Shown here piece after piece: positions 1 through 9,881 of a stretch of 64,000 nt of DNA. Below the pieces are notes generated by a model that saw only the letters and a program-made list of their open reading frames with translations, was not told the origin of the DNA and did no database searches. The position numbers and the translations under genes are program-made. Source of the stretch: Mangrovibacter plantisponsor (GTDB lineage: Bacteria > Pseudomonadota > Gammaproteobacteria > Enterobacterales > Enterobacteriaceae); the NCBI RefSeq assembly GCF_003182475.1, contig NZ_QGTS01000006.1:62001-126000 (forward strand). Direction: 5' to 3'. The first letter of the stretch is position 1; the number at the start of each line of letters is the position of its first letter.

Positions 1-186
1 GCGGTATTACTGTTTGCGGCGTTACACACTGCCATTACGTGTGTTTCTCCCGCCAGCCACATTGATGCGGCCTATGCGCAGTTGCTCAAAAAAGCACTGC
101 ACAGCGGCGTAGAGGTTTATGCCTGGGGGGCCTCAATCAGCCCTGAAAAAATGGTACTGAACCGCCCGCTCAATGTTGTGGTCTAA
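1..186 (+). CDS. sfsA: Sugar fermentation stimulation protein A, C-terminal end
   Basis: The window opens inside this gene. Frame 1 is open to a TAA at 184-186 and gives 61 residues that match the C-terminal end of SfsA, including the segment AVLLFAALHTAIT and the AYAQLL helix. SfsA is a DNA-binding protein linked in E. coli to maltose gene expression, and its exact role is poorly defined. It lies directly upstream of dksA on the same strand, as in E. coli. The N-terminal part is outside the window, so integrity cannot be judged. Confidence 0.9.
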   Translation, partial: AVLLFAALHTAITCVSPASHIDAAYAQLLKKALHSGVEVYAWGASISPEKMVLNRPLNVVV

Positions 187-254
187 CAGATTGTTTCGTG
201 TCAGTATGTTGTTGGATAAATGCTGCGCGCGTGAATACGCTTTTCCTCACAGGG

Positions 255-279
255 TTGTCAAGAGGTGTGTTTATATAAT
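255..279 (+). promoter_or_regulatory. Candidate dksA promoter
   Basis: A perfect TATAAT lies at 274-279, about 86 bases before the dksA start. A TTGTCA hexamer lies at 255-260, but the 13-base spacing is too short for a standard sigma-70 promoter, so the -35 assignment is weak. This is a guess from motif and position only. Confidence 0.35.
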
Positions 280-364
280 TGCTATCCGGAAAAGCTTCTG
301 TTATTTATAGCGACCTGATTTTCCCCCGACAGGGGATCGATAGTGCGTGTTAAGGAGAAGCAAC

Positions 365-820
365 ATGCAAGAAGGGCAAAACCGTAAAACATCGTCCCTG
401 AGTATTCTCGCCATCGCTGGGGTGGAACCATATCAAGAAAAACCGGGCGAAGAGTATATGAACGACGCCCAATTAGCGCACTTCAGGCGCATTCTTGAAG
501 CATGGCGTAATCAGCTCAGGGATGAAGTAGACCGTACCGTAACACACATGCAGGATGAGGCAGCAAACTTCCCGGATCCGGTTGACCGTGCAGCCCAGGA
601 AGAAGAGTTCAGCCTTGAACTGCGTAACCGTGACCGTGAACGTAAGCTGATCAAAAAAATCGAAAAAACGCTTAAGAAAGTGGAAGACGAAGATTTCGGC
701 TACTGCGAATCCTGTGGTGTTGAAATTGGCATTCGCCGTCTGGAAGCTCGTCCTACCGCTGACTTATGCATTGACTGCAAAACACTGGCAGAAATCCGCG
801 AAAAACAAATGGCTGGTTAA
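365..820 (+). CDS. dksA: RNA polymerase-binding transcription factor DksA
   Basis: DksA binds the secondary channel of RNA polymerase and, with ppGpp, reprograms transcription in the stringent response. The 151-residue product is nearly identical to E. coli DksA. It has the N-terminal start [11 protein letters not shown], the long coiled coil (about residues 33-110) carrying the DPVDRA tip with the key aspartates, and a C-terminal four-cysteine zinc finger (CESC and CIDC). The ATG at 365 is chosen because it gives the family N-terminus and follows AAGGAG at 351-356. An upstream in-frame ATT/TTG extension is not supported. gluQ follows on the same strand, separated by a strong hairpin. Confidence 0.98.
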   Translation: MQEGQNRKTSSLSILAIAGVEPYQEKPGEEYMNDAQLAHFRRILEAWRNQLRDEVDRTVTHMQDEAANFPDPVDRAAQEEEFSLELRNRDRERKLIKKIEKTLKKVEDEDFGYCESCGVEIGIRRLEARPTADLCIDCKTLAEIREKQMAG

Positions 821-844
821 TCCGCCCGCGGTAATTCTCCTTTT

Positions 845-868
845 CTTCGGCGGGTCTTCCCGCCGAAG
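845..868 (+). terminator. Hairpin between dksA and gluQ
   Basis: A perfect 10-bp stem (CTTCGGCGGG and CCCGCCGAAG) closes a TCTT loop just before gluQ. No T-run follows, so it is either a weak terminator or an attenuator that lowers gluQ expression. A terminator in this interval has been described for dksA-gluQ in Shigella (from memory). Confidence 0.65.
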
Positions 869-887
869 CAACTTCCCACGCTGAATC

Positions 888-1784
888 ATGTCTGCAAACA
901 GTTATATTGGGCGTTTCGCCCCCTCACCTTCTGGCGAGTTACATTTCGGTTCCCTGGTTGCTGCGTTAGGCAGTTATCTCCAGGCTCGTTCCTGCCAGGG
1001 AGTCTGGCTGGTTCGCATTGAAGATATCGACCCGCCTCGTGAAGTACCGGGCGCTGCCACCACTATTTTGCGCCAGCTTGAACATTATGGGTTGTTCTGG
1101 GATGGCGAAGTATTGTGGCAATCGCACCGCCACCAGGCATATCAGGATGCCCTGCACTGGCTGGCAAGCCAGAACATGAGCTATTTTTGTACTTGTACCC
1201 GCGCCCAAATTCAGGCCAGTGGTGGTTTTTACCCAGGCTGGTGCCGGGATAAACACCATAGCGGCGAGCATGCTGCAATTCGGCTACGGCAAACCCACCC
1301 GGTTACTCATTTTCACGATAAATTGCGTGGCAATATTGACGCCAGCGATGCAATGGCCCGGGAAGATTTTATCATTCACCGGCGCGATGGGCTGTTCGCC
1401 TACAACCTGGCGGTTGTGGTGGATGACCATTTCCAGGGGGTAACAGAAATTGTGCGTGGTGCCGACCTGATTGAACCAACAGTGCGCCAAATAGCGTTAT
1501 ACCGGTCTTTTGGCTGGGCTGAGCCCGGCTATATTCATTTACCCCTTGCCTGTAACGCGCATGGCGATAAATTATCCAAGCAAAACCATGCGCCAGCACT
1601 GCCACAAGGCGACCCAAGGCCCGTTCTTACCCAGGCTCTGGCATTTCTTAACCAACCCGTTCCTGGCGGCTGGCAAGACCTGAATACTGGTGAGTTGCTG
1701 GCTTTTGCAGTAAAAAACTGGCAATTAAGTGATGTTCCGGCTACGGTCAGCGCGAATCCGGCATTCTCAAATGGTGAACACTGA
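888..1784 (+). CDS. gluQ: Glutamyl-Q tRNA(Asp) synthetase
   Basis: This glutamyl-tRNA synthetase paralogue attaches glutamate to queuosine at the wobble position of tRNA(Asp). The 298-residue protein has the class I signature as HFGSL near residue 19 and the LSKQN version of the KMSKS loop near residue 233. Cysteines in the YFCTCTR and YPGWC segments likely hold zinc. It lacks the anticodon-binding domain of full GltX, as usual for this family. No clear Shine-Dalgarno precedes the ATG, and the dksA-gluQ hairpin ends 19 bases upstream, so expression is probably low and tied to dksA read-through. Confidence 0.95.
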   Translation: MSANSYIGRFAPSPSGELHFGSLVAALGSYLQARSCQGVWLVRIEDIDPPREVPGAATTILRQLEHYGLFWDGEVLWQSHRHQAYQDALHWLASQNMSYFCTCTRAQIQASGGFYPGWCRDKHHSGEHAAIRLRQTHPVTHFHDKLRGNIDASDAMAREDFIIHRRDGLFAYNLAVVVDDHFQGVTEIVRGADLIEPTVRQIALYRSFGWAEPGYIHLPLACNAHGDKLSKQNHAPALPQGDPRPVLTQALAFLNQPVPGGWQDLNTGELLAFAVKNWQLSDVPATVSANPAFSNGEH

Positions 1785-1834
1785 GCTATGATTAGCCGCT
1801 GTTTTATCCCGACCACGATACACAGAGGTGCAAC

Positions 1835-3232
1835 ATTTTTACCCGAGTCGCTAATTTTTGCCGTAAGGTGCTAAACCGCGAGGAGTCTGAAGCTCCTGAG
1901 GTGCTTATGCAACCGAAGATGACCGTTATCCCGCGAGAACAGCATACGATCTCCCGCAAAGATATCAGTGAAAATGCCCTCAAGGTACTTTACCGGCTGA
2001 ATAAAGCAGGCTATGAAGCGCTGCTGGTAGGCGGTGGTGTCCGGGATTTACTCCTCGGCGCGCGCCCAAAAGATTTTGATGTCACAACAAGTGCCACTCC
2101 GGAGCAGGTGCGCAAACTGTTCCGTAATTGTCGCCTGGTCGGGCGCCGGTTTCGCCTGGCTCATGTCATGTTCGGCCCGGAAATTATCGAAGTTGCCACC
2201 TTCCGTGGTCATCATGAATTACATGACAGCGACAGAACCACATCTCAGCTCGGCCAGAATGGCATGCTGCTGCGCGATAACATCTTCGGGTCCATTGAAG
2301 AAGATGCCCAACGGCGTGACTTTACGATTAACAGCCTCTATTACAATGTTGCTGACTTTACTATTCGTGATTATGTCGGCGGCCTGCAAGACCTGCAGGA
2401 AGGCATTATTCGCCTGATTGGCGACCCGGAAACACGTTACCGGGAAGACCCGGTTCGCATGCTGCGGGCTGTTCGTTTTGCCGCCAAGCTGAATATGACA
2501 ATCAGCCCGGAAACAGCCGAGCCGATTCCACGTCTCGCTTCTCTGCTTAATGATGTTCCCCCTGCCCGCCTGTTTGAAGAATCGCTGAAAATGCTGCAGG
2601 CAGGTTATGGCTACCGGACTTATCAGTTACTGTGCCAGTACCAACTTTTTCAACCACTGTTTCCGGGGATTGCACGCTATTTCACCGAGCAAGGTGACAG
2701 TCCAATGGAGCGGATCATCACCCGGGTACTCAAGAACACCGACTCACGTTTGCAAAATGATTTGCGCGTGAACCCGGCGTTTTTGTTTGCGGCGATTTAC
2801 TGGTATCCCCAACTGGAAATGTCGCAAAAAATTGCCCATGAAGGTGGTTTGACCTGGTTTGACGCTTTTTCACTGGCCATGAATGATCTGCTGGACGAAG
2901 CGTGCCGCTCACTGGCCATTCCGAAACGCATTACCACCATTATCCGTGATATCTGGCAATTACAATTACGCCTTTCACGCCGCCAGGGTAAACGTGCATG
3001 GAAATTGATGGAACATCCAAAATTCCGTGCAGCATACGATTTACTGGAAATGCGGGCTGAAGCAGAGCGTAACCCAGAATTACAGCGCCTTGCTCAATGG
3101 TGGGGGGAATTCCAGGCCGCAACGCCTCCGGCTCAAAAAGAGATGCTGAACCAGTTAGGTGATGACAGCCCTGCTCGTCGCAAGCGCCATCGCCCGCGCC
3201 GGAGAATCCCGAAACGTGAAGGCAATTCATGA
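1835..3232 (+). CDS. pcnB: Poly(A) polymerase I, AUU start
   Basis: PcnB adds poly(A) tails to RNA 3' ends, promoting RNA decay and controlling ColE1-type plasmid copy number. The nucleotidyltransferase core shows [12 protein letters not shown] followed by the DFDVTT metal-binding aspartates, then the RNA-binding domain and an Arg/Lys-rich tail. The reading frame is open upstream of the first GTG (1868). Reading from ATT at 1835 adds [11 protein letters not shown], matching the E. coli N-terminus, where pcnB is known to start at the rare codon AUU. An AGAGGTG at 1824-1830 sits at Shine-Dalgarno distance. The product is then 465 residues, the E. coli length. folK overlaps the stop by ATGA. Confidence 0.95.
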   Translation: MFTRVANFCRKVLNREESEAPEVLMQPKMTVIPREQHTISRKDISENALKVLYRLNKAGYEALLVGGGVRDLLLGARPKDFDVTTSATPEQVRKLFRNCRLVGRRFRLAHVMFGPEIIEVATFRGHHELHDSDRTTSQLGQNGMLLRDNIFGSIEEDAQRRDFTINSLYYNVADFTIRDYVGGLQDLQEGIIRLIGDPETRYREDPVRMLRAVRFAAKLNMTISPETAEPIPRLASLLNDVPPARLFEESLKMLQAGYGYRTYQLLCQYQLFQPLFPGIARYFTEQGDSPMERIITRVLKNTDSRLQNDLRVNPAFLFAAIYWYPQLEMSQKIAHEGGLTWFDAFSLAMNDLLDEACRSLAIPKRITTIIRDIWQLQLRLSRRQGKRAWKLMEHPKFRAAYDLLEMRAEAERNPELQRLAQWWGEFQAATPPAQKEMLNQLGDDSPARRKRHRPRRRIPKREGNS

Positions 3233-3708
3233 CACGGGTTTATATTGCTATTGGCAGCAACCTGGCATCACCACTGAACCAGGTAGAGGCAGCCATTGAT
3301 GCACTGAAACAACTGCCTGAAAGCCAGGTGGTTGCTGTCTCGCCTTTTTTTCGCACCCCGCCCCTTGGCCCACAGGATCAACCTGATTACCTGAATGCCG
3401 CCGTTGCGCTGGATACAACGCTCTCACCACTGGCTTTGCTGGATAACACGCAAGAAATTGAACGCCAGCAAGGCCGGGTACGTAAAGCAGAACGCTGGGG
3501 GCCACGGACGCTGGATCTGGATATCATGCTGTATGGCAATGACACCATTGAGAATGAGCGCCTGACCATCCCGCATTACGATATGAAGCATCGTATGTTC
3601 ATGCTCTGGCCTTTGTTCCAGCTGGCTCCTGATTTATTTTTCCCCGACGGGCAAAGTTTGCGTGGCTGCCTGTCCCGCCTGAAAGATACCCCGCCAGAGC
3701 GCTGGTAG
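3229..3708 (+). CDS. folK: 6-hydroxymethyl-7,8-dihydropterin pyrophosphokinase
   Basis: FolK transfers pyrophosphate from ATP to 6-hydroxymethyl-7,8-dihydropterin in folate synthesis. The 159-residue protein has the family start (YIAIGSNL), the QNQ-like substrate loops, and the signature [15 protein letters not shown] near residues 88-102 with the magnesium-binding aspartates. Its ATG overlaps the pcnB stop (ATGA), so translation is probably coupled to pcnB. A short T-rich stretch follows the stop, but no convincing terminator is seen. Confidence 0.97.
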   Translation: MTRVYIAIGSNLASPLNQVEAAIDALKQLPESQVVAVSPFFRTPPLGPQDQPDYLNAAVALDTTLSPLALLDNTQEIERQQGRVRKAERWGPRTLDLDIMLYGNDTIENERLTIPHYDMKHRMFMLWPLFQLAPDLFFPDGQSLRGCLSRLKDTPPERW

Positions 3709-3859
3709 GCTTTTTTTCGAGCTGGATCATTTCAGTCAGTCAATTGCTGCTTTTCCAGCCACCCGTCAACCTAATTCAGCGCAAAATAACTAACACCCCC
3801 TCCCACATTCTTCTAGAATGCCCTGTCCTATATTTTTCCTATGATGCGACGGGGTAACC

Positions 3860-4654
3860 ATGAAACCAACCACCATGACTCACCTGCGCCAGCTAAAAGA
3901 CCAGAACAAGAAATTTGCGACTATAACCGCCTACGATTTTAGTTTTGCAAAACTCTTTTTCGATGAAGGGATTCGGGTAATGCTGGTCGGTGATTCTCTG
4001 GGGATGACCGTACAAGGGCACGATTCCACTTTGCCTGTAACAGTTGCAGATATTGCCTATCACACAACCGCAGTACGCCGTGGTGCGCCAGAATGCCTGC
4101 TGCTGGCTGATTTGCCTTTTATGGCGTATGCCACGCCGGAACAAGCCTTTGAGAACGCGGCAACCGTGATGCGTGCCGGGGCCAATATGGTAAAAATCGA
4201 AGGGGGGAGCTGGCTTGCAGATACCGTGCGTATGCTCACCGAGCGCGCTGTGCCGGTTTGCGGCCACCTGGGGCTGACGCCACAGTCAGTGAATATCTTC
4301 GGTGGTTATAAAGTTCAGGGCCGTGATACCGCTGCCGCAGAAACCCTGTTTGATGACGCCAAAGCACTTGAAGCGGCAGGGGCACAAATGCTGGTGCTGG
4401 AGTGTGTTCCGGTAGCTTTAGCTGAACGGGTAACACAAGCGTTATCGATTCCGGTGATTGGCATTGGTGCAGGTAATGTCACCGATGGGCAGATTCTTGT
4501 GATGCATGATGCGTTCGGGATCACCGGGGGTCATATTCCTAAATTCGCTAAAGATTTTCTTCGTGAAGCCGGTGACATACGCGCAGCCGTTCGGGCTTAC
4601 GTTCACGAAGTCGAAACGGGTGTTTATCCGGGTGAAGAACATAGTTTTCAGTAA
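3860..4654 (+). CDS. panB: 3-methyl-2-oxobutanoate hydroxymethyltransferase
   Basis: PanB makes ketopantoate from 2-oxoisovalerate and methylene-tetrahydrofolate, the first committed step of pantothenate synthesis. The 264-residue TIM barrel keeps the magnesium ligands Asp45 (LVGDSLG), Asp84 (LADLPF) and Glu114 (VKIEGG). Its length equals that of E. coli PanB. It starts a pathway operon with panC (12-base gap) and, further on, panD. About 150 bases separate it from folK, enough for its own promoter. Confidence 0.98.
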   Translation: MKPTTMTHLRQLKDQNKKFATITAYDFSFAKLFFDEGIRVMLVGDSLGMTVQGHDSTLPVTVADIAYHTTAVRRGAPECLLLADLPFMAYATPEQAFENAATVMRAGANMVKIEGGSWLADTVRMLTERAVPVCGHLGLTPQSVNIFGGYKVQGRDTAAAETLFDDAKALEAAGAQMLVLECVPVALAERVTQALSIPVIGIGAGNVTDGQILVMHDAFGITGGHIPKFAKDFLREAGDIRAAVRAYVHEVETGVYPGEEHSFQ

Positions 4655-4666
4655 CGGGAGTACGTT

Positions 4667-5521
4667 GTGTTAATTGTTGAATCACTCAGCGTCCTGCGCC
4701 AACACATTCGTGAATGGCGGCAGGCAGGAAAGCGCATTGCGCTGGTTCCCACTATGGGCAACCTGCACGATGGCCATATGACACTGGTTGATGAAGCCCG
4801 TCGCCATGCCGATATTGTTGTTGTTTCTGTTTTTGTGAACCCAATGCAATTTGACCGGGCGGATGACCTGGCGCGTTACCCGCGCACACTGCAGGAAGAT
4901 TGTGAAAAGCTCAATCGCCGCCGTGTGGATCTGGTCTTTGCACCCGCGCCATCCGAAATCTACCCTCAGGGGATGGATACCCAGACCTATGTAGAAGTTC
5001 CCGGGCTCTCCACCATGCTGGAAGGTGCCAGCCGCCCCGGTCATTTCCGCGGTGTTGCGACCATTGTCAGCAAGTTACTGAACCTGGTTCAGCCTGATGT
5101 TGCCTGCTTTGGTGAGAAAGACTACCAGCAACTGGCTCTGATTCGCAAAATGGTGGCAGATATGGGCTATGGCACAGAGATTGTTGGCGTACCTATTGTG
5201 CGCGCGAAAGATGGCCTGGCACTCAGTTCACGCAATGGTTACCTGACCAGTGAGCAGCGAAAACTCGCGCCTGGGCTGTACCAGGTGATGAACACTGTTG
5301 CGGAAAAACTGCGTCAGGGAGAACGAGATCTGGATGAAATTCTGGCTCTGGCAGCCAACGCATTAAATGAAAAAGGTCTGCGTAGCGATGATTTGCAAAT
5401 TCGTGATGCAGGCTCGCTTGAAGCACTGAGTGAACAAAGCAAAGCCGCTGTTATTCTGATGGCGGCCTGGCTCGGGCAGGCACGCCTGATTGATAATATG
5501 GTCGTTACACTGACACGCTAG
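4667..5521 (+). CDS. panC: Pantothenate synthetase
   Basis: PanC joins pantoate and beta-alanine with ATP to give pantothenate. The 284-residue protein has the nucleotidyltransferase HIGH-type motif in TMGNLHDGH (residues 29-37) and the LSSRN version of the KMSKS loop. The start is GTG at 4667, giving MLIVESL as in E. coli PanC, preceded by CGGGAG. It lies 12 bases after panB and is presumably cotranscribed with it. Confidence 0.98.
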   Translation: MLIVESLSVLRQHIREWRQAGKRIALVPTMGNLHDGHMTLVDEARRHADIVVVSVFVNPMQFDRADDLARYPRTLQEDCEKLNRRRVDLVFAPAPSEIYPQGMDTQTYVEVPGLSTMLEGASRPGHFRGVATIVSKLLNLVQPDVACFGEKDYQQLALIRKMVADMGYGTEIVGVPIVRAKDGLALSSRNGYLTSEQRKLAPGLYQVMNTVAEKLRQGERDLDEILALAANALNEKGLRSDDLQIRDAGSLEALSEQSKAAVILMAAWLGQARLIDNMVVTLTR

Positions 5522-5537
5522 ACAGTGTACATAAAAC

Positions 5538-5577
5538 GGGCAATACTGCCCTGGTTCCGGTGTGTTGAGGCACACCG
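5538..5577 (+). repeat. Two hairpins in the panC-panD gap
   Basis: The 83-base gap holds two perfect inverted repeats: GGGCA/TGCCC at 5538-5551 and a 7-bp CGGTGTG/CACACCG stem at 5558-5577. Neither is followed by a T-run, so they look more like RNA stability or attenuation elements than a strong terminator. Confidence 0.5.
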
Positions 5578-5604
5578 TCAGTCAATGCCACAAAGGTTTA
5601 AACT

Positions 5605-5985
5605 ATGATTCGCAAAATGCTGCAAGGCAAACTCCATCGTGTCAAAGTGACTCTGGCAGACTTACATTACGAAGGGTCCTGCGCCATCGACAAAGATTTC
5701 CTTGAGGCGGCCGGGATTCTTGAGTATGAAGCCATTGATATCTATAACGTCACCAACGGGAAACGTTTTTCAACCTACGCTATTGCTGGCGAACGCGGTT
5801 CGAAAATCATCTCAGTAAACGGTGCAGCAGCACACTGTGCAGATGTTGGCGACATACTGATTATCGCCAGCTATGTAGACGTGCCTGATGAACAGGCCCG
5901 CGACTGGCACCCGAAAGTCGCTTATTTCGATGGTGAAAATGAAATGAAACGCCAGGCAAAAGCTGTACCGGTACAGGTCGCCTGA
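5605..5985 (+). CDS. panD: Aspartate 1-decarboxylase precursor
   Basis: PanD decarboxylates aspartate to beta-alanine, the PanC substrate. It is made as a proenzyme that cleaves itself between Gly24 and Ser25 to form a pyruvoyl group. The sequence shows YEGSCAID with Gly24-Ser25 in place, and Tyr58 lies in the conserved KRFSTYAI segment. At 126 residues it has the usual length. E. coli K-12 has an extra gene (rpnC/yadD) between panC and panD; here panBCD are contiguous. Confidence 0.98.
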   Translation: MIRKMLQGKLHRVKVTLADLHYEGSCAIDKDFLEAAGILEYEAIDIYNVTNGKRFSTYAIAGERGSKIISVNGAAAHCADVGDILIIASYVDVPDEQARDWHPKVAYFDGENEMKRQAKAVPVQVA

Positions 5986-5993
5986 TTGCGTAT

Positions 5994-6020
5994 ACCAGGG
6001 TTGGTTCAACCAGCCCTGGT
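5994..6020. terminator. Hairpin between convergent panD and yadI
   Basis: ACCAGGG and CCCTGGT close a stem extended inward by TGG/CCA with one wobble pair. It sits between the convergent stops of panD and yadI. Neither side has a strong T-run, so it may end transcription only partly. Confidence 0.45.
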
Positions 6021-6043
6021 TCATAAAAAAGCGCCCGCCTGCA

Positions 6044-6484
6044 CTAACTGTGGGAACCGGGTTTGATAAGAACAAACGGTGGGTTTTTCTGCTGCTGGTG
6101 CCATAAGCTGGTTACGCTGTCGCCCCCGGCTGCCACAATTTGCTGGCGAAATTGCTCGCTGGTAAGGGTTTCCCTGGCTGGCAACATAGACTGCAACAAC
6201 GCCAGTGAAATACCGCAAATAACCTCACACCCCGGGTGTTTATGGCTTAGTAATGCAGCTGCACGGTAAGGTGGTGCTGCTGGCAGGTCGGTCAAAAAAA
6301 TCACGCCATCGCCGCTGTCGGTATTATGCAATGCGTCACACATAGCACGGCTGAGCATATTATTACTCATTTCGGGCCAAAAATTCACCGTACAACATTG
6401 TGGCAACACACCTGCCTGCGCTTCCAGCGCATCCCGAATTTCCAGTGCCATATTATTATGGCAGGCAATTACCCAACCCAGCAT
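6044..6484 (-). CDS. yadI: Mannose-family PTS EIIA domain protein
   Basis: This resembles E. coli YadI, a lone EIIA domain of the mannose/sorbose PTS family. The N-terminal WVIACHN segment carries the likely phosphorylated His9, and the IFLTDLPAAPPYRAA stretch matches the family. No EIIB, EIIC or EIID partner is nearby, so the sugar, if any, is unknown and a regulatory role is possible. Of two adjacent ATGs, the second (6484) is preferred because its AGGAGG is about 7 bases away. The product is 146 residues. Confidence 0.9.
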   Translation of the reverse strand: MLGWVIACHNNMALEIRDALEAQAGVLPQCCTVNFWPEMSNNMLSRAMCDALHNTDSGDGVIFLTDLPAAPPYRAAALLSHKHPGCEVICGISLALLQSMLPARETLTSEQFRQQIVAAGGDSVTSLWHQQQKNPPFVLIKPGSHS

Positions 6485-6603
6485 CATCCATCCTCCTGAA
6501 GTACCATACCAGTGTGCCAGACAGGAATAATGATGTTGTGACGTTTATCAATAATGGCAGGTTTCCCCGGCAAAATATCACCGGGGACGAAAGAAATGAA
6601 AAA

Positions 6604-7374
6604 CTAACTGCGCAGACCGCGCCCACGCTGAATTAAAAACCAGCATAACGCGTAAAATAACGCAATAAAGCCGACTAATACCGCTACGGTGAAGCTCAGC
6701 GAAACATCAGCTATACCCAGAAAACCAAAGCGGAAACCACTTATCATGTAAACGATAGGGTTCAGATGAGATAATCCGCGCCAGAACGGCGGCAATAAAG
6801 TCAGGGAATAAAATACCCCGCCCAAATACGTCAGTGGTGTCAGCACGAATGTAGGAATCAGGCTGATATCATCAAATGTTTTGGCAAAAATAGCATTCAG
6901 CAAACCAGCCAGTGAAAACAGGATAGTGGTCAGTAGCAGTGTCAGGGCAACAAATAACCATGAATGTACCTGGAAAGGGACAAAGAATAACGAAACCGCC
7001 GTTACCAACACCCCAACACACAAACCACGCGCCACACCCCCACCAATAAACCCGGCAATTACAACATGAGTCGGTACCGGTGCAACCAGTAACTCCTCAA
7101 TATTACGCTGAAATTTGGCGCTAAAAAATGATGAGGCCACATTCGCGTAGGAGTTGGTGATAACCGACATCATGATCAACCCGGGCACAATAAACTGCAT
7201 GTAAGTAAACCCATGCATTTCACCAATACGCGAACCAATCAGGTTACCGAAAATAATAAAATAGAGTGTCATGGTGATAACAGGTGGCACCAGTGTCTGA
7301 ACCCAAATACGCATAAAGCGATGGATCTCTTTGGTCCAGATACTTTTTAACGCAACCCAGTACAGCTGCATCAT
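6604..7374 (-). CDS. yadH: ABC transporter permease YadH
   Basis: YadH is an ABC-2 type permease with about six membrane helices; at 256 residues it has the same length as E. coli YadH. Its start overlaps the stop of yadG by four bases (ATGA), so the two make one exporter with translational coupling. Substrate is unknown. The family includes drug and polysaccharide exporters, but nothing here shows a substrate. Confidence 0.93.
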   Translation of the reverse strand: MMQLYWVALKSIWTKEIHRFMRIWVQTLVPPVITMTLYFIIFGNLIGSRIGEMHGFTYMQFIVPGLIMMSVITNSYANVASSFFSAKFQRNIEELLVAPVPTHVVIAGFIGGGVARGLCVGVLVTAVSLFFVPFQVHSWLFVALTLLLTTILFSLAGLLNAIFAKTFDDISLIPTFVLTPLTYLGGVFYSLTLLPPFWRGLSHLNPIVYMISGFRFGFLGIADVSLSFTVAVLVGFIALFYALCWFLIQRGRGLRS

Positions 7375-8297
7375 TCCTGGCCTCCTTTTTTCTCATGCAC
7401 CAGCGTAACGAACAGCTCTTCCAGGCGGTTTGCCTTGTTGCGCATACTTAATACCTGAACACCCTGTTTACTTAACTGGCTGAACACACTGTTTATCCCT
7501 TGTTCCCGCAAGATTTCTACTTCAAGCGTTGCGGTATCAACCAGACGATAATTGTAACCATCCAGTACAGGCAGCGGACTTTTCGGTGCCAGATCCAGCA
7601 GGAAAGTCTCAGACTTCAGTTTAGAAAGCAGCGCCTTCATTGAGGTATTTTCAACTAACTCACCACTTTGAATAATCCCAATATTGCGGCACAACATTTC
7701 CGCCTCTTCAAGATAATGGGTTGTGAGGATAATTGTCGTCCCCTGATCGTTCAGATCCTTCAGAAAGCCCCACATAGAACGGCGCAGTTCAATATCGACA
7801 CCCGCAGTCGGTTCATCGAGGATCAGCAAACGCGGCTCATGCATCAGTGCACGGGCAATCATCAGGCGACGCTTCATCCCACCCGATAACATTCGGGCGC
7901 GCTCGTTGCGTTTTTCCCACAGATCCAGTTGGTTGAGGTATTTTTCACTGCGCCTGACGGCTTCGTGGCGTTCAACCCCATAATATCCCGCCTGGTTAAC
8001 CACAATTTGCTGGACAGTTTCAAAGGGATTGAAGTTAAATTCCTGCGGCACCAGGCCCAACTGACGTTTGGCATTCACAACGTCCCGGTCCAGGTCATAA
8101 CCAAACACCCGCACCTGGCCTGAGGTTTTATTTACCAGGGAGCTGATAATGCCAATAGTTGTTGATTTGCCCGCACCATTAGGTCCGAGCAGCGCATAAA
8201 AGTCACCGGCTTCAACGGTTAAATCAATGCCGCGCAGCGCCTGAACACCACCCGGGTAGATTTTTTTGAGTTGTTCTAACTCAAGTGCATACGTCAT
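7371..8297 (-). CDS. yadG: ABC transporter ATP-binding protein YadG
   Basis: This is the ATPase partner of YadH. The 308-residue protein has Walker A (GPNGAGKST), the signature LSGGMKRR, and Walker B (LLILDEPTAGVD) followed by the H-loop TTHYLEEAE. The C-terminal 80 residues form the accessory domain typical of DrrA/CcmA-like exporters. It is divergent from can, with about 100 bases between the start codons. Confidence 0.93.
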   Translation of the reverse strand: MTYALELEQLKKIYPGGVQALRGIDLTVEAGDFYALLGPNGAGKSTTIGIISSLVNKTSGQVRVFGYDLDRDVVNAKRQLGLVPQEFNFNPFETVQQIVVNQAGYYGVERHEAVRRSEKYLNQLDLWEKRNERARMLSGGMKRRLMIARALMHEPRLLILDEPTAGVDIELRRSMWGFLKDLNDQGTTIILTTHYLEEAEMLCRNIGIIQSGELVENTSMKALLSKLKSETFLLDLAPKSPLPVLDGYNYRLVDTATLEVEILREQGINSVFSQLSKQGVQVLSMRNKANRLEELFVTLVHEKKGGQE

Positions 8298-8403
8298 AGG
8301 TTACCAATTACCTTGATTATTACACTGTCTGTGTGGTTTAACATAAAATCGAATTGCTTATTGTAGTCCAATGCGTCTATCTGTTGACAGGTCAGAAACC
8401 TCC

Positions 8404-9066
8404 ATGAAAGATATTGAAACACTCATCAGCAATAACCGTGTCTGGTCCAGGTTATTAAAAGAAGAAGAACCTGGATTCTTTGAACAACTGGCACTGTCTC
8501 AAAAGCCACGCTTTCTATGGATAGGTTGCTCCGACAGCCGCGTTCCTGCTGAACGCCTGACCGGGTTGGAGCCCGGTGAAATCTTTGTGCATCGCAATGT
8601 TGCAAATCTGGTCATTCATACTGATTTGAACTGCCTCTCTGTTGTCCAGTATGCAGTCGATGTGCTGGAAGTCGAACACATTATTATTTGTGGCCACTAT
8701 GGCTGTGGGGGTGTTCAGGCTGCTGTTGAAAACCCGGAATTGGGGTTAATAGATAACTGGTTACTGCATATTCGTGATATCTGGTTCAAACACAGCACAT
8801 TACTGGGAGAACTCCCACAAGAACGCCGCATGGACACATTGTGCGAGCTGAATGTGATGGAACAGGTCTATAACCTGGGCCACTCTACCATTATGCAGTC
8901 AGCCTGGAAACGTGGCCAAAAAGTCGCTCTTCACGGCTGGGTTTACGGTATCCATGATGGTTTACTACGCGACCTGGATGTCTCCGCCACCAGCCGTTCT
9001 GGCCTTGAACAACAATACCGTAATGGTATTTCTAACCTGAAGCTCACACACCAGAGCCACAAATAA
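8404..9066 (+). CDS. can: Beta-class carbonic anhydrase
   Basis: Can hydrates CO2 to bicarbonate, needed in air for carboxylation reactions. The 220-residue protein keeps the zinc ligands Cys42, Asp44, His98 and Cys101 (in GCSDSR and GHYGCGG) at the E. coli positions. The ATG at 8404 gives the family start [11 protein letters not shown]. An upstream in-frame ATG (8371) would add 11 residues without family support. A hairpin terminator follows the stop closely. Confidence 0.97.
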   Translation: MKDIETLISNNRVWSRLLKEEEPGFFEQLALSQKPRFLWIGCSDSRVPAERLTGLEPGEIFVHRNVANLVIHTDLNCLSVVQYAVDVLEVEHIIICGHYGCGGVQAAVENPELGLIDNWLLHIRDIWFKHSTLLGELPQERRMDTLCELNVMEQVYNLGHSTIMQSAWKRGQKVALHGWVYGIHDGLLRDLDVSATSRSGLEQQYRNGISNLKLTHQSHK

Positions 9067-9071
9067 TAGCA

Positions 9072-9094
9072 AAAGGGGCATGATTCGCCCCTTT
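9072..9094 (+). terminator. can: Terminator after can
   Basis: An 8-bp perfect stem AAAGGGGC/GCCCCTTT with a 7-base loop follows the can stop, ending in a pyrimidine-rich tail. It likely acts for can and, partly, for convergent hpt. Confidence 0.75.
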
Positions 9095-9151
9095 CCTATT
9101 TGTGCTAAAACGCAGCGATGTTAAGCCTGAATTATGCAAGTGCCGTTAGTA

Positions 9152-9688
9152 TCACTCATCCAGCAAAGTGACTTTACCAATATATGGCAAGTGGCGGTAA
9201 TTTTGCGCGTAGTCAATGCCGTAGCCCACCACGAACTCATCCGGAATAGAAAAACCGACATACTCCACATTCACGTTCACTTCGCGGCGTGATGGTTTGT
9301 CCAGCAAAGTACAGATAGCCAGTGATTTTGGCTCACGCAGGCTCAATATTTCACGTACTTTACTGAGGGTATTACCAGAGTCGATGATGTCTTCCACAAT
9401 CAAAATATCTTTACCGCGGATATCTTCATCCAGGTCTTTGAGAATTTTGACATCACGCGTACTGGACATGCCGCTGCCGTAACTGGAGGCAGTCATAAAG
9501 TCAACTTCGTGCGGAACATGAACTTCACGGCACAGGTCGGCCATAAACATAAATGACCCGCGCAACAACCCAACCAGCACCATTTCATTACCACGGTCAC
9601 GGTAATGCTCAGTGATCTGACGCCCCAACGCTTCAACTCGCGCCTTGATTTCCGCCGCCGGAATCATCACTTCAACAGTATGTTTCAT
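9152..9688 (-). CDS. hpt: Hypoxanthine phosphoribosyltransferase
   Basis: Hpt salvages hypoxanthine (and guanine) with PRPP to make nucleotides. The 178-residue protein carries the PRPP-binding motif in [11 protein letters not shown] and is nearly identical to E. coli Hpt. The ATG at 9688 is chosen because it gives MKHTVEVMI; an in-frame upstream ATG adds 13 unsupported residues. It is convergent with can and divergent from gcd. Confidence 0.97.
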   Translation of the reverse strand: MKHTVEVMIPAAEIKARVEALGRQITEHYRDRGNEMVLVGLLRGSFMFMADLCREVHVPHEVDFMTASSYGSGMSSTRDVKILKDLDEDIRGKDILIVEDIIDSGNTLSKVREILSLREPKSLAICTLLDKPSRREVNVNVEYVGFSIPDEFVVGYGIDYAQNYRHLPYIGKVTLLDE

Positions 9689-9816
9689 TTCTATAACCAT
9701 ATGATTTAAATATAAATCATCAAACACTGGTCACTTATTAGCCAGCATCATGAATTTGCCGGGGAAGTATAACAGCAAACGCTGTGTAACGCTCAGCCGG
9801 ATCAAAAAGCAAATTT

Positions 9817-9832
9817 TGTGATGCACATCACA
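9817..9832. promoter_or_regulatory. CRP-cAMP binding site
   Basis: TGTGA-TGCACA-TCACA is a perfect match to the CRP consensus TGTGA-N6-TCACA, and the palindrome extends outward as AAAT...ATTT. It lies between divergent hpt and gcd, 50 bases before the gcd start. E. coli gcd is reported to be under cAMP-CRP control, so gcd is the most likely target. Confidence 0.88.
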
Positions 9833-9881
9833 TTTGTTAATGACTATAATTAAATACGTCTTAATTATTAAAAGAGTGTTT

